Source: an uncultured Clostridia bacterium (GTDB taxonomy: Bacteria > Bacillota > Clostridia > Oscillospirales > Oscillospiraceae). From it: a stretch of DNA of 64,000 nt. The DNA is taken from positions 1 to 64,000 of the forward strand of contig CAMCRV010000009.1 in NCBI GenBank assembly GCA_945877365.1. Reading direction: 5' to 3'. The notes under the pieces were generated by a model that was not told where the DNA came from, searched no databases, and worked only from the letters and a program-made list of their open reading frames with translations. The position numbers were made by a program, and so were the translations under genes. Below, piece by piece: positions 56,113 through 64,000 of this stretch. The number at the start of each line of letters is the position of its first letter. Position 1 is the stretch's first letter.

Positions 56113-57066
56113 TTACTCCATGGGGGTGTAGTCGGCAGGAACGGTGATGCCCAAAGCCTCACAGTTGGCAGCATTGTACTGCTTGGTGAACTCGGGTGCG
56201 TACTGCACAGGCATCTCGGAAATCTTGGCCTCGCCCTTCAGCACCTTGGCAGCCATCTCGCCGGTGGCATAGCCCAGATCGTAGTAGCTGATGGACAGGG
56301 TAGCCACGCCGCAGCCGCCGCAGATACCAGCCTCGCCGGCCACCACGGGCACCTTGGCAGGCAGCACCACATTGGCAATGGCCTCGGTGTTGGAAGCGGC
56401 GGTGTTATCGGTGGGGATGTAGATGACATCGCTGGCGTCGCAGGCGGCCTGGGTCACGGAAGCGACATCATTGGTGTCGGTGAAGCTGTAGGGGGTGACG
56501 GTGAAGCCCATTTCCGTCAGGTAACCGGTGATCACATCCACCTGATACTGGCTGTTGGCCTCGCTAGAGCAGTACAGGATGCCCACGGTCTTGGCATCGG
56601 GGAACAGCTCCTTGATCATAGCTGCCTGACCGTCCAGAGGAGCCAGGTCAGAGGTACCGGAGACATTGCCGCCCACGGTGCCGGTCCAGCCCTCGATCTC
56701 CAGAGCGGAGGCGTAGTCGGTGACGGAGGTGCCCAGCACGGGGATATCCTTGGTGGCCTGCACAGCTGCCTGCAGGGCAGGGGTGGCGTTGGCCATAATG
56801 AGATCCACCTTGGAGGACACGAACTTGTTGACGATGGTGGTGCAGTTGGTGGGCTCGCCGGAGGCGTTCTGGACATCAAAGGCAACCTTGTCCTCGCCCA
56901 GAGCCTTGGTCAGTGCATCCTGGAAGCCCTGAGTAGCGGCATCCAGTGCCGGGTGCTGCACCAGCTGGCAGATACCGACAGTGTATTTGCCGCTGCCGGA
57001 GCCGCCGCAGGCAGCCAGAGAAACCAGCATCAGAGCTGCCAGTGTCAGCGCAACGATTTTTTTCAT
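56113..57066 (-). CDS. ABC transporter substrate-binding lipoprotein (ABC_sub_bind family, TrpX-like)
   Basis: 317 residues. The lipobox is VSLAAC (Cys about 20). The mature protein begins YTVGICQLVQHPALDAATQG and has IMANATPALQAAVQATKDIP, GILYCSSEANSQYQVDVITG and YDLGYATGEMAAKVLKGEAK, all typical of PF04392 binding proteins, some of which bind tryptophan or tyrosine. The exact ligand is unproven. AAGGAGAG precedes the start. First gene of the operon, with its promoter at 57132-57161; no T-box leader is present in the 65-base leader. Confidence 0.92.
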   Translation of the reverse strand: MKKIVALTLAALMLVSLAACGGSGSGKYTVGICQLVQHPALDAATQGFQDALTKALGEDKVAFDVQNASGEPTNCTTIVNKFVSSKVDLIMANATPALQAAVQATKDIPVLGTSVTDYASALEIEGWTGTVGGNVSGTSDLAPLDGQAAMIKELFPDAKTVGILYCSSEANSQYQVDVITGYLTEMGFTVTPYSFTDTNDVASVTQAACDASDVIYIPTDNTAASNTEAIANVVLPAKVPVVAGEAGICGGCGVATLSISYYDLGYATGEMAAKVLKGEAKISEMPVQYAPEFTKQYNAANCEALGITVPADYTPME

Positions 57067-57131
57067 TTCTTATCTCTCCTTCGTTTTTACTCCGCGGACT
57101 TTTGTACGCCTACGAAGTATTCGGTTGTCTT

Positions 57132-57161
57132 AATATACCACTACCACCCCGGGATTGTCAA
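57132..57161 (-). promoter_or_regulatory. Promoter of the tryptophan/tyrosine-type ABC operon
   Basis: Minus strand TTGACA (57161-57156), 18 bases, TATATT (57137-57132). Confidence 0.65.
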
Positions 57162-57212
57162 TCTAAAAATTGTGGAAATCCAAATTATTTTGTCAGAATT
57201 TCCCACCCATGG

Positions 57213-57236
57213 AAAAGGGCGCACCAAAGTGCGCCC
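57213..57236 (-). terminator. Terminator of the citrate-isocitrate operon
   Basis: Minus strand GGGCGCAC/GTGCGCCC hairpin followed by TTTTCC. Confidence 0.75.
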
Positions 57237-57265
57237 GGTTTTCGCAGGAATTTCGTACTTTAGTG

Positions 57266-57415
57266 AATTGACAATTGAGAATTGACAATTGACAATTGTG
57301 GTGTCCCTTCGGGACGATTTCAAAATAATCCCTGTAGTTTTCAGATGGAATTTCTTTTTTATTTCATCCTGAAGGGATTCCTTCATTGTCAATTTTCCAT
57401 TGTCAATTGTCAATT
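57266..57415. repeat. Type D repeat element, copy 3
   Basis: Inverted orientation relative to copy 2: GTGTCCCTTCGGGACGATTT arm on the left, GAAGGGATTCCTTCATTG arm on the right, with AATTGACAATTGA-type ends. Confidence 0.75.
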
Positions 57416-57425
57416 AAATAATCCT

Positions 57426-58538
57426 TTACAGCATCTGCATCAGGGCATCTGCATACTGCGCAGCCGTGGCGCCGGTGCCGTCGGAGCGAACCTCCACGGT
57501 GCATTCGTCCATGGCCTTCTCCAGTCTGGCGGCGGCCTCGGGGCGGCAGATGTGCCGCAGGAGCATGGCGGCTGCCTTGATGATGGAGGCAGGGTTAGCG
57601 TAGTCCCCCATGCCCCGTTCGATCATTCTGGGAGCGGAGCCGTGGATGGCCTCAAACATGGCGTACTTGTCGCCCACATTGGAGGAGCCTGCAGTGCCCA
57701 CGCCGCCCTGAATCTGGGCAGCCTCGTCGGTGATGATGTCACCGTAGAGGTTGGGCAGCAGAACTACCTGGAACTTCTCCCGCAGAGGCTCCTTCAGGAG
57801 ATTTGCGGTCATGATGTCGATGTAGTAGTCCTCCACCTCGATGCCGGGGTAGTCCTTGGCAACCTCATGAGCCAGGGCGGTGAACTTGCCGTCGGTCTTT
57901 TTCATGATGTTGGCCTTGGTGACAATGGACACATGGGTCTTGCCGTTGTTCTTGGCGTACTCGAATGCTGCCCGGGCAATCCGCTTGGTGCCCAGATCCG
58001 TGGTGACCTTGAAATCCACAGCCATGCCGTCAAGCTCCACGCCCCGGCTGCCCAGCACATACTCACCCTCGGTGTTCTCCCGGAAGAACATCCAGTCGAT
58101 GTTCTTCTCCGGCACGCAGACAGGGCGGCAGTTGGCATACAGATCCAGCTCCCGGCGCATGGCCACATTGGCAGACTCCATTGTGCCGCCGTGGGGTGTG
58201 GTGGTGGGGCCTTTCAGCAGCACATCGCAGGACTTGATCTCCGCCAGTACATCGTCGGGGATGGCCTTGCCGCAGGCGATGCGGTTTTCGATGGTCAGGC
58301 CGTTGATCTGCTTGAGCACAATGGAACCGGCAGCAATCTCGTCGGCCAGGAGCTTGTTCAGCACCCGGTAGGCCTGCGCGGTGATGATGGGGCCGATGCC
58401 GTCGCCGTCAATGACGCCGATGGTAACACACTTCTTTGTGGTAAAATCCGTCTTTTCCGTGGACATGGCTGCGATTCTGGCAGCCTGTTCCTCCAGCAGT
58501 GTCTTAAAAGCCTCACAGGCCTGTTCGATATTCATCAT
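57426..58538 (-). CDS. icd: Isocitrate dehydrogenase (isocitrate/isopropylmalate dehydrogenase family)
   Basis: 370 residues. VTIGVIDGDGIGPIITAQAY, CVPEKNIDWMFFRENTEGEY (substrate-binding Arg/Glu), VTKANIMKKTDG (catalytic Lys) and NLYGDIITDEAAQIQGGVGT followed by AGSSNVG (metal and cofactor region) define the family. The aconitase gene overlaps its start, so isocitrate rather than isopropylmalate is the likely substrate, with 2-oxoglutarate as product for glutamate synthesis. Cofactor preference is not certain from the sequence. GGGAGGG lies upstream of a double ATG. Confidence 0.93.
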   Translation of the reverse strand: MMNIEQACEAFKTLLEEQAARIAAMSTEKTDFTTKKCVTIGVIDGDGIGPIITAQAYRVLNKLLADEIAAGSIVLKQINGLTIENRIACGKAIPDDVLAEIKSCDVLLKGPTTTPHGGTMESANVAMRRELDLYANCRPVCVPEKNIDWMFFRENTEGEYVLGSRGVELDGMAVDFKVTTDLGTKRIARAAFEYAKNNGKTHVSIVTKANIMKKTDGKFTALAHEVAKDYPGIEVEDYYIDIMTANLLKEPLREKFQVVLLPNLYGDIITDEAAQIQGGVGTAGSSNVGDKYAMFEAIHGSAPRMIERGMGDYANPASIIKAAAMLLRHICRPEAAARLEKAMDECTVEVRSDGTGATAAQYADALMQML

Positions 58539-60466
58539 TATTGACCACCCTCCCTGGTGTAATTCAGAAGTCCACCAGCCAGCAGAATGGCTCTCTGCCG
58601 GTCGGTGAGATTACATACGACTTGGAATGCAAAACCGGTTTCATCGGTCACTGTCAGCTTGCCTTCTTCCATACCCTTGACGATATTGGAAATGGTAAGA
58701 TTGCCGCCCTGCTCCAGACGGTCATAATCCTCGGGGTTGGCGAAGGTCACCGGCAGAATGCCTGCGTTGATGAGGTTTGCCACATGGATCCGGGCAAAGC
58801 TCTTGGCGATGACGCATCGGATTCCCAGATACATGGGTACCAGCGCGGCGTGCTCCCGGGAGGAGCCCTGTCCGTAGTTGCTGCCGCCGATGACAATCCC
58901 GTCCCCGGCAGCCTTGGCACGCTCCGCAAAGGTGGGATCGCAGACCTCGAAGCAGAATTTGCTGAGGTAGGGGATATTGGAGCGGTAGGGCAGGATTTTC
59001 GCACCGGCAGGCATGATGTGATCGGTGGTGATGTTGTCGCCAACCTTCAGCACCAGCTGGGCGGAGAGGGTATCGGCAAAGGGCTTGCTTTTGGGGAATT
59101 CCTTGATGTTGGGGCCACGAAGAACTTCGGCGGTCTTTGCCTGCTCCGGGGGCAGGGGCATCAGGACGGCGGAGTCATTGACCTTGAACTTCTGGGGCAT
59201 GGTGACGGTTACGCCCTCGCCCAGAGTGGTGGGGTCAGTGATGTAGCCGGTGAGGGCGGAGGCCACGGCAGTCTCCGGGGAGACCAGGTAGACCTGACCG
59301 TCCCGGGTGCCGCTGCGGCCCAGGAAGTTGCGGTTGAAGGTTCGCAAGCTGACGCCACCGGAGTTGGGAGAGAAGCCCATGCCGATGCAGGGGCCGCAGG
59401 CGCATTCCAGCACCCGGGCGCCGCTGGCCAGAATGTCGGACAAGGCTCCGCAGTCGGACAGCATGGTCAGCACCTGCCGGGAGCCGGGGGAGACGGACAT
59501 ACTGACGGAGGGATCCACGGTTTTGCCCTTCAGCATGGCAGCAACCTTCAGCATATCATACAGGGAGGAGTTGGTGCAGGAGCCGATGCACACCTGATCC
59601 ACCTTCACATCCTTCAGGGAAGCCACCTCCACCACATTGTCGGGGCTGTGGGGGCAGGCGATCATGGGCTTCAATGTGCTCAGGTCGATGTCGATGATCC
59701 GGTCGTACTGCGCATCCGGGTCACTGGACAGGGGGACGAAGTCCTCCTCCCGTCCCTGCGCCGCCAGAAACTGACGGGTGATTTCATCGGAGGGGAAGAT
59801 GGAGGTGGTGGCTCCCAGCTCGGTGCCCATATTGGTGATGGTGCCCCGCTCGGGAACGGACAGGGTGGCAACACCCTCGCCGCCCCACTCGATGATGGCT
59901 CCCACGCCGCCCTTGACGGACAGAATCCGCAGCAGCTCCAGGCTCACATCCTTGGCGGTGACATAGGGTCTGAGCTTTCCGGTGAGGTTCACCTTGAACA
60001 TCTTGGGCATGGTGATATAGTACGCGCCGCCGCCCATGGCCACCGCCACATCCAGTCCCCCGGCGCCGAAGGCCAGCATACCCAGACCGCCGCCGGTGGG
60101 GGTGTGGCTGTCGGAGCCGATGAGGGTCTTGCCGGGCTTGCCGAACCGCTCCAGATGCACCTGATGGCAGATGCCGTTGCCAGGACGGGAGAACCGCACG
60201 CCGTACTTGGCGGCGACGGTTTGCAGATAGCGGTGGTCGTCGCTGTTTTCAAAGCCGCACTGCAGGGTGTTGTGATCCACATAGGCCACACTCAGCTCGG
60301 TGCGCACCCGGTCGATGCCCATGGTCTCAAATTCCAGATAGGCCATGGTGCCGGTGGCATCCTGCGTCAGGGTCTGGTCGATTCTCAGGGCGATTTCGCT
60401 GCCGGGGGTCATGTCGCCCCGAACCAGATGGGATGCGATGATCTTCTGTGCGATGGTCTTACCCAT
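58538..60466 (-). CDS. acn: Aconitate hydratase
   Basis: 642 residues, as in short clostridial aconitases. Cluster-binding cysteines are in VCIGSCTNSSLYDML and CACGPCIGMG. Other hallmarks are IGSDSHTPTGGGLGMLAFGA and the C-terminal swivel-domain motif GGSNYGQGSSREHAAL. It interconverts citrate and isocitrate through a [4Fe-4S] cluster. It starts eight bases inside the end of the GntR gene and ends overlapping the isocitrate dehydrogenase start, so the genes are tightly coupled. Confidence 0.95.
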   Translation of the reverse strand: MGKTIAQKIIASHLVRGDMTPGSEIALRIDQTLTQDATGTMAYLEFETMGIDRVRTELSVAYVDHNTLQCGFENSDDHRYLQTVAAKYGVRFSRPGNGICHQVHLERFGKPGKTLIGSDSHTPTGGGLGMLAFGAGGLDVAVAMGGGAYYITMPKMFKVNLTGKLRPYVTAKDVSLELLRILSVKGGVGAIIEWGGEGVATLSVPERGTITNMGTELGATTSIFPSDEITRQFLAAQGREEDFVPLSSDPDAQYDRIIDIDLSTLKPMIACPHSPDNVVEVASLKDVKVDQVCIGSCTNSSLYDMLKVAAMLKGKTVDPSVSMSVSPGSRQVLTMLSDCGALSDILASGARVLECACGPCIGMGFSPNSGGVSLRTFNRNFLGRSGTRDGQVYLVSPETAVASALTGYITDPTTLGEGVTVTMPQKFKVNDSAVLMPLPPEQAKTAEVLRGPNIKEFPKSKPFADTLSAQLVLKVGDNITTDHIMPAGAKILPYRSNIPYLSKFCFEVCDPTFAERAKAAGDGIVIGGSNYGQGSSREHAALVPMYLGIRCVIAKSFARIHVANLINAGILPVTFANPEDYDRLEQGGNLTISNIVKGMEEGKLTVTDETGFAFQVVCNLTDRQRAILLAGGLLNYTREGGQ

Positions 60467-61112
60467 TGTTCTTCATTCCTTTCATCATGTGGGCTTTCGC
60501 GTTGGAAATATGCTTCGCCGTCAGCTCCTCCGCCAGCGGGGCGTTGCCGGAGACAATGGCCTGATAGATGGCGTAGTGCTCCTGCTTGGTGTTGGAGGTG
60601 CGGTCCCAGTTCTCCAGCGAGAGCTTGCGGTAGCGCCGGGTCTTGCGCAGCAGGGGCAGCAGGGTGTCGATGAGCACATTGCGGTTGCTGAGCTGGCAGA
60701 TGGCATCGTGGAACCGGTCGTCCACCTGATGCAGGTGCGCCGCATCCTTCCGGGAGAAGTAGAACTCCTGTAAATCCACAATGTCGGACATCTCCTTGAT
60801 GCCCTCGGGGGTGATATTCTGGGCGGCGTAGTAGGCAGCAACGCCCTCCACCCGCTCCCGGATGGTCATGATATCCAGCAGGTCGGTCTCCGTGATGCCC
60901 AGCACCACACTGCCCTTTCCGGCACTTTCAATGAGCCGCTCCTGCTCCAGCCGCCGCAGAGCCTCCCGGATGGGGGTGCGGCTGACCCCCAGCTCCTCCG
61001 CCAGACGCAGCTCCGTGAGAATCTCTCCTCTGGGGTAGACCCCCTGAATAATATCATTCTCCAGGCGTTCAAAAATCTGATCCGCCAGAGATGTGGTTTT
61101 AAACTGATTCAT
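60459..61112 (-). CDS. GntR-family (FCD) transcriptional regulator
   Basis: 217 residues. The winged helix has DIIQGVYPRGEILTELRLAE followed by ELGVSRTPIREALRRL, and the C-terminal FCD domain (about 80-210) has the metal-binding histidines in VDDRFHDAIC and KHISNAKAHM. FCD regulators bind small carboxylates, so citrate or 2-oxoglutarate would be a sensible effector. It lies inside the operon it probably controls, and the palindrome TGTATACA at that operon's promoter is a plausible site. AGAAAGG precedes the start. Confidence 0.9.
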   Translation of the reverse strand: MNQFKTTSLADQIFERLENDIIQGVYPRGEILTELRLAEELGVSRTPIREALRRLEQERLIESAGKGSVVLGITETDLLDIMTIRERVEGVAAYYAAQNITPEGIKEMSDIVDLQEFYFSRKDAAHLHQVDDRFHDAICQLSNRNVLIDTLLPLLRKTRRYRKLSLENWDRTSNTKQEHYAIYQAIVSGNAPLAEELTAKHISNAKAHMMKGMKNNG

Positions 61113-61126
61113 AGCCTTTCTCCTTA

Positions 61127-62503
61127 TTACGGTCTGCGGAAACGGCCGGGAGCCAGCTGCTCCAGCTTTTCCTCCAGCTCGTGATCGGTCATCACCGTCT
61201 GACGGCCGTCCTCATACTGGGTATCCACCCATTCCTTCATGGCAACCACCAGATCGGACTTCTTATCCAGCTTGTCGTCCCCCTCCAGCCGGTAGGTCTG
61301 GTTGATCCAGTAGGCGATACCGGCAAGGCCGGAGGTCTTACTGATCTGCACCGTGGGGGGCTTGTTCAGGATTTTCCGGGTGTCGAAGATGGTGTAGATC
61401 TCCTCGTCCTTCATCAGACCGTCGGCGTGAACGCCTGCCCGGGTGACATTGAAGGCAGAGCCCACAAAGGGGGTCATGGGGGGAATCTTGTAGCCGATGT
61501 CACGCTGGAAGAAGTCCGCAATCTCGGTAATCACCGTGGTATCCATGCCGTCCAGAGAGCCCCGGAGGGAGGCATACTCAAACACCATAGCCTCCAGCGG
61601 CACATTGCCGGTGCGCTCGCCGATGCCCAGCAGAGAGCAGTTGACGGCACAGGCACCGTAGAGCCATGCGGTGGAAGCGTTGGCAACGCCCTTGTAGAAG
61701 TCGTTGTGTCCGTGCCATTCCAGATATTCGCTGGGAACATCGGAGTAGTGCTGCAAGCCGTAGATGATACCGGCCACGCTTCGGGGCATGGCGGCCTCGG
61801 TGTAGGGCACGCCGTAGCCCATGGTGTCGCAGGCGCGAATCTTCACAGGGATTCCTGCCTCCCGGGACAGCTCCTGCAGCTCATTGACGAAGGGCACCAC
61901 GAAGCCGTAGAAATCGGCGCGGGTGATATCCTCCAGATGGCAGCGGGGCACAACTCCGGCGTCAAAGGCATCCTTCACCACCCCAAGGTAGTGCTCCATG
62001 CACTGGCGGCGGTTCATCTTCATCTTATTGAAGATGTGATAGTCGGAGCAGGACACCAGAATACCCGTCTCCCGGATGCCCAGATCCTTCACCAGCTTGA
62101 AGTCCTCCTTGCTGGCGCGAATCCATGTGGTGATCTCCGGGAACTTCAGATCCAGAGCCATGCACCGTTCCAGAGCCTCCCGATCCTTCTTGCTGTAGAT
62201 GAAGAACTCCGTCTGGCGGATGATGCCATAGGGGCCGCCCAGCCGGTTCAGCAGCTGGTAGATCTTCACGATCTGGTCTGCGGTGTAGGGCTCCACGGAC
62301 TGCTGGCCGTCCCGGAGGGAGGTATCGGTGATCCAGATCTCCTCCGGCATGGCCATAGGCACCCGGCGGTGGTTGAAGGCCACCTTGGGAACGGTGCCGT
62401 AGGAATACACATCCCGCTGCAGGTTGGGCTCGGCCACATCCTGCAGAGAGTATTTATAGGATTTCTTTTCCAGCAGGTTGGTCTTTCTGGAAATTTCAAG
62501 CAT
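61127..62503 (-). CDS. Re-type citrate synthase (homocitrate synthase-like)
   Basis: 458 residues. The fold is that of the isopropylmalate/homocitrate synthase family: TDTSLRDGQQSVEPYTADQI at the start of the barrel, RCHLEDITRADFYGF, RACDTMGYGVPYTEAA, EWHGHNDFYKGVANA (metal His pair) and LLGIGERTGNVPLEAM. The extended N-terminus and the neighbouring aconitase and isocitrate dehydrogenase match the Re-citrate synthase known from Clostridium kluyveri, used by anaerobes that lack the usual Si enzyme. It joins acetyl-CoA and oxaloacetate. First gene of the operon. The start at 62503 has GAGAGGGG. Confidence 0.88.
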   Translation of the reverse strand: MLEISRKTNLLEKKSYKYSLQDVAEPNLQRDVYSYGTVPKVAFNHRRVPMAMPEEIWITDTSLRDGQQSVEPYTADQIVKIYQLLNRLGGPYGIIRQTEFFIYSKKDREALERCMALDLKFPEITTWIRASKEDFKLVKDLGIRETGILVSCSDYHIFNKMKMNRRQCMEHYLGVVKDAFDAGVVPRCHLEDITRADFYGFVVPFVNELQELSREAGIPVKIRACDTMGYGVPYTEAAMPRSVAGIIYGLQHYSDVPSEYLEWHGHNDFYKGVANASTAWLYGACAVNCSLLGIGERTGNVPLEAMVFEYASLRGSLDGMDTTVITEIADFFQRDIGYKIPPMTPFVGSAFNVTRAGVHADGLMKDEEIYTIFDTRKILNKPPTVQISKTSGLAGIAYWINQTYRLEGDDKLDKKSDLVVAMKEWVDTQYEDGRQTVMTDHELEEKLEQLAPGRFRRP

Positions 62504-62533
62504 ACAAAACGCCCCTCTCCGGTTCTCGGTTTT

Positions 62534-62546
62534 AATGTATACAATT
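62534..62546 (-). promoter_or_regulatory. Candidate GntR operator
   Basis: AATGTATACAATT, a near-perfect palindrome around TGTATACA, overlapping the downstream edge of the -10 box of the citrate operon. Confidence 0.5.
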
Positions 62547-62571
62547 ATACGCAAGCTCTCACATTTGTCAA
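62544..62571 (-). promoter_or_regulatory. Promoter of the citrate operon
   Basis: Minus strand TTGACA (62571-62566), 16 bases, TATAAT (62549-62544). Confidence 0.8.
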
Positions 62572-62596
62572 CACAAAAATTCCCATTCGCATATAC

Positions 62597-62642
62597 AAAA
62601 AAACGCCGCTCTGAACCGGATTTTTTGTCGGTTCAGAGCGGC
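62597..62642 (-). terminator. Terminator downstream of the tetratricopeptide protein gene
   Basis: Minus strand GCCGCTCTGAACCG/CGGTTCAGAGCGGC hairpin (62642-62605) followed by GTTTTTTT. It stands 240 bases past the gene's stop, with a repeat element between. Confidence 0.8.
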
Positions 62643-62671
62643 AAAACTCGCTGTGTCAGATTCAGGCAGGG

Positions 62672-62871
62672 AAATTGAGATTTGGTGAGGCAATGCCTTC
62701 CCCTTTGGGGAAGGTGCCCCAGTGCGCACACTGGGGCGGAAGAGGGCGGTGAAGCGTAAATCATTTCTTATGTTTCGGCGAAACGATAGGAGCCTCTCCC
62801 GACCTCGCTTACGCTCGGCCACCCTCCCCGAAGGGGAGGGCTTTGGCAGACACACCGCCAAATTCCAATTT
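62672..62871. repeat. Terminal-inverted-repeat element (type F)
   Basis: It starts AAATTGAGATTTGG (62672) and ends CGCCAAATTCCAATTT (62856-62871). The interior has CCTTCCCC/GGGGAAGG, GTGCGCAC and CCTCCCC/GGGGAGG hairpins and about 60 bases between them, different from types A, B and G. Confidence 0.7.
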
Positions 62872-62881
62872 CCCGCGTTTC

Positions 62882-64000
62882 TTATTCCGCATTCAGCAGG
62901 GTCATCAGCACTTCGGTGTGGTCGCTGTGCAGGCCGGCGCGTGCCTGCGCCTCCAGATCCAGGCGAATGGCATCCACCTGCCCATCCCCCAAACCGGCAA
63001 CCCAGCCAAGGAGGGTGTCGCAGTCCTCATAGTAGCCTGCATACAGGCAGGCGTAGCCCAGATTGAGGTTGGCCAGCACACTGGCCGGCTGAAGCTGCAC
63101 CGCTGCAACGCCGTAATCCACGGCGGTTTCATAATCCCGCGGAAATATCAGGGTGTAGTAGGAAGCCCAGGCATAATACTGGGCGGTATGGTAGTCCCCC
63201 ATTCCCGAAAGAGCCTGCTCATAGATTTTCAGGCCTTCCTCAAATTTCTCTCTGGAATGGTCATAGATTCCGGCTTTGAAGGCGTTTTCCCCGGTGTTCA
63301 GCAAAGCCGCGGCATATTGCGCCGCATCCGTGGGCGTGCCGGTGCGGTCATAGACTTTCCCGTACAGCTCCGCTGCGGCGCTGTAGTACTGGTCTGCATC
63401 CCCGAACCAGCCCTGTATGTTCAGGCAGAGGCCGCAGTTATTATAGAGTGCGGCCAGGGTGGTCATGGCATCCGTATTCTCGCCATCGGCGGCCAGCTCC
63501 TCGGAGATGGCGATTGCCTTCTGGTACTGGCTTACTGCCTGATCATATTGCCCCTCGTTGGACAGGCACAGCGCCAGACTGGAAATCGCCCTTGCCCAGA
63601 GGTTGCGGTTCTGGGGGGAATCCACCCGCTCACAAAGCCCGGCGTAGGCATCCGCCGCCACACCCAAACGCTGCCGTGCCTGTAAAAATTCTCCCTGCCG
63701 GTACAGCAGAACACCGTAGTTATAGGCATTACCCGCCTGAATGGACAAAACGCCGTATTCACTGCTGTCCTGATCTTCCAGAAGGGTTTCGCACTCCCGG
63801 AAAAACTCCGCAGCCTCCGCATCCTGCCCCAGATCGATGGCATTGGCTCCCGCATTGGACAGCATGGCCGCCAGGGTCACCGGGTCATCCGCAGACTGCC
63901 GCTGCCATGAGATGGCAGCCTCAAAGGCCTGCGCCGCCTGCTGATACTGGCCTGCGGCGTTGAGAACCTTGCCGTAGTTGTTCTCCGCGGAAGCCAGAGG
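62882..64000 (-). CDS. Tetratricopeptide-repeat protein, 5' end beyond the window
   Basis: The frame is open without a stop up to the right edge, so at least 372 residues are present and the start is missing. The sequence is a chain of helical repeats of about 36-44 residues (for example YDQAVSQYQKAIAISEELAA, YDHSREKFEEGLKIYEQALS and the edge-proximal YGKVLNAAGQYQQAAQAFEA), typical of TPR scaffolds. A GTG at 63880 could open a shorter protein but is inside a repeat. Function depends on the missing N-terminal part; such proteins often carry a sensor, helix-turn-helix or kinase domain there. Confidence 0.85.
   Translation of the reverse strand, partial: PLASAENNYGKVLNAAGQYQQAAQAFEAAISWQRQSADDPVTLAAMLSNAGANAIDLGQDAEAAEFFRECETLLEDQDSSEYGVLSIQAGNAYNYGVLLYRQGEFLQARQRLGVAADAYAGLCERVDSPQNRNLWARAISSLALCLSNEGQYDQAVSQYQKAIAISEELAADGENTDAMTTLAALYNNCGLCLNIQGWFGDADQYYSAAAELYGKVYDRTGTPTDAAQYAAALLNTGENAFKAGIYDHSREKFEEGLKIYEQALSGMGDYHTAQYYAWASYYTLIFPRDYETAVDYGVAAVQLQPASVLANLNLGYACLYAGYYEDCDTLLGWVAGLGDGQVDAIRLDLEAQARAGLHSDHTEVLMTLLNAE

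Overview
The window is chromosomal DNA of a high-GC, anaerobic, gut-type member of the Clostridia, most likely order Oscillospirales (Ruminococcaceae/Oscillospiraceae). The basis is GC-rich coding DNA with Firmicutes-style AGGAGG ribosome binding sites, an AdhE, an Re-type citrate synthase feeding aconitase and isocitrate dehydrogenase, a 2-hydroxyacyl-CoA dehydratase activase of the giant type, a glycine-reductase-like selenoprotein, and abruptly short hairpin-rich repeats in nearly every large intergenic gap. The species cannot be named from the sequence alone. No rRNA, tRNA, CRISPR array, phage or IS transposase was seen.

Layout. 1-13 kb: an Ntn-hydrolase, a DUF1232 protein, a five-domain cyclic-di-GMP protein, a membrane protein, the 1412-residue activase, then small flavoprotein, transporter and acetyltransferase genes. 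13-21 kb: adhE and the potABCD polyamine importer, whose promoter is followed by a folded untranslated region. 21-24 kb: small transporters and a flavoprotein. 24-33.4 kb: a leftward eight-gene cluster holding a UGA-encoded selenoprotein of the GrdB type, a GrdE-like partner, aldolase, alcohol and aldehyde dehydrogenases, an amino-acid/amine-type permease, RibF and an XRE-cupin regulator. 33.7-42 kb: an esterase, an XRE protein fused to a complete desulfoferrodoxin, a hybrid histidine kinase, and assorted genes. 42-43 kb: an arsenic operon whose Acr3 pump is broken. 43-45.6 kb: PepV and an amidohydrolase. 45.7-50 kb: a consensus promoter, an FMN riboswitch with an intrinsic terminator, and a four-gene operon (two sugar-type ABC permeases, a binding lipoprotein, a TIM-barrel enzyme). 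50-57 kb: a second cyclic-di-GMP protein, a TauE/SafE permease, an unknown protein, and a tryptophan/tyrosine-type ABC transporter. 57-62.5 kb: Re-citrate synthase, GntR regulator, aconitase and isocitrate dehydrogenase, a 2-oxoglutarate-forming operon with a probable self-regulating operator. The right edge cuts a tetratricopeptide-repeat protein.

The strongest leads for new biology are: (i) the FMN-riboswitch-controlled ABC transporter of the carbohydrate-uptake type, a candidate new class of flavin (or flavin-derived) importer; (ii) the selenoprotein reductase cluster, whose GrdE-like subunit appears to lack the cysteine that makes the pyruvoyl group; (iii) abrB-like tandem Spo0A boxes (7-3-7 spacing) at the start sites of three separate signalling genes; (iv) a repeated hairpin element in two convergent gene gaps, whose long stems differ in sequence but keep their pairing, pointing to selection on structure; and (v) a family of short elements with shared terminal inverted repeats but different hairpin interiors.
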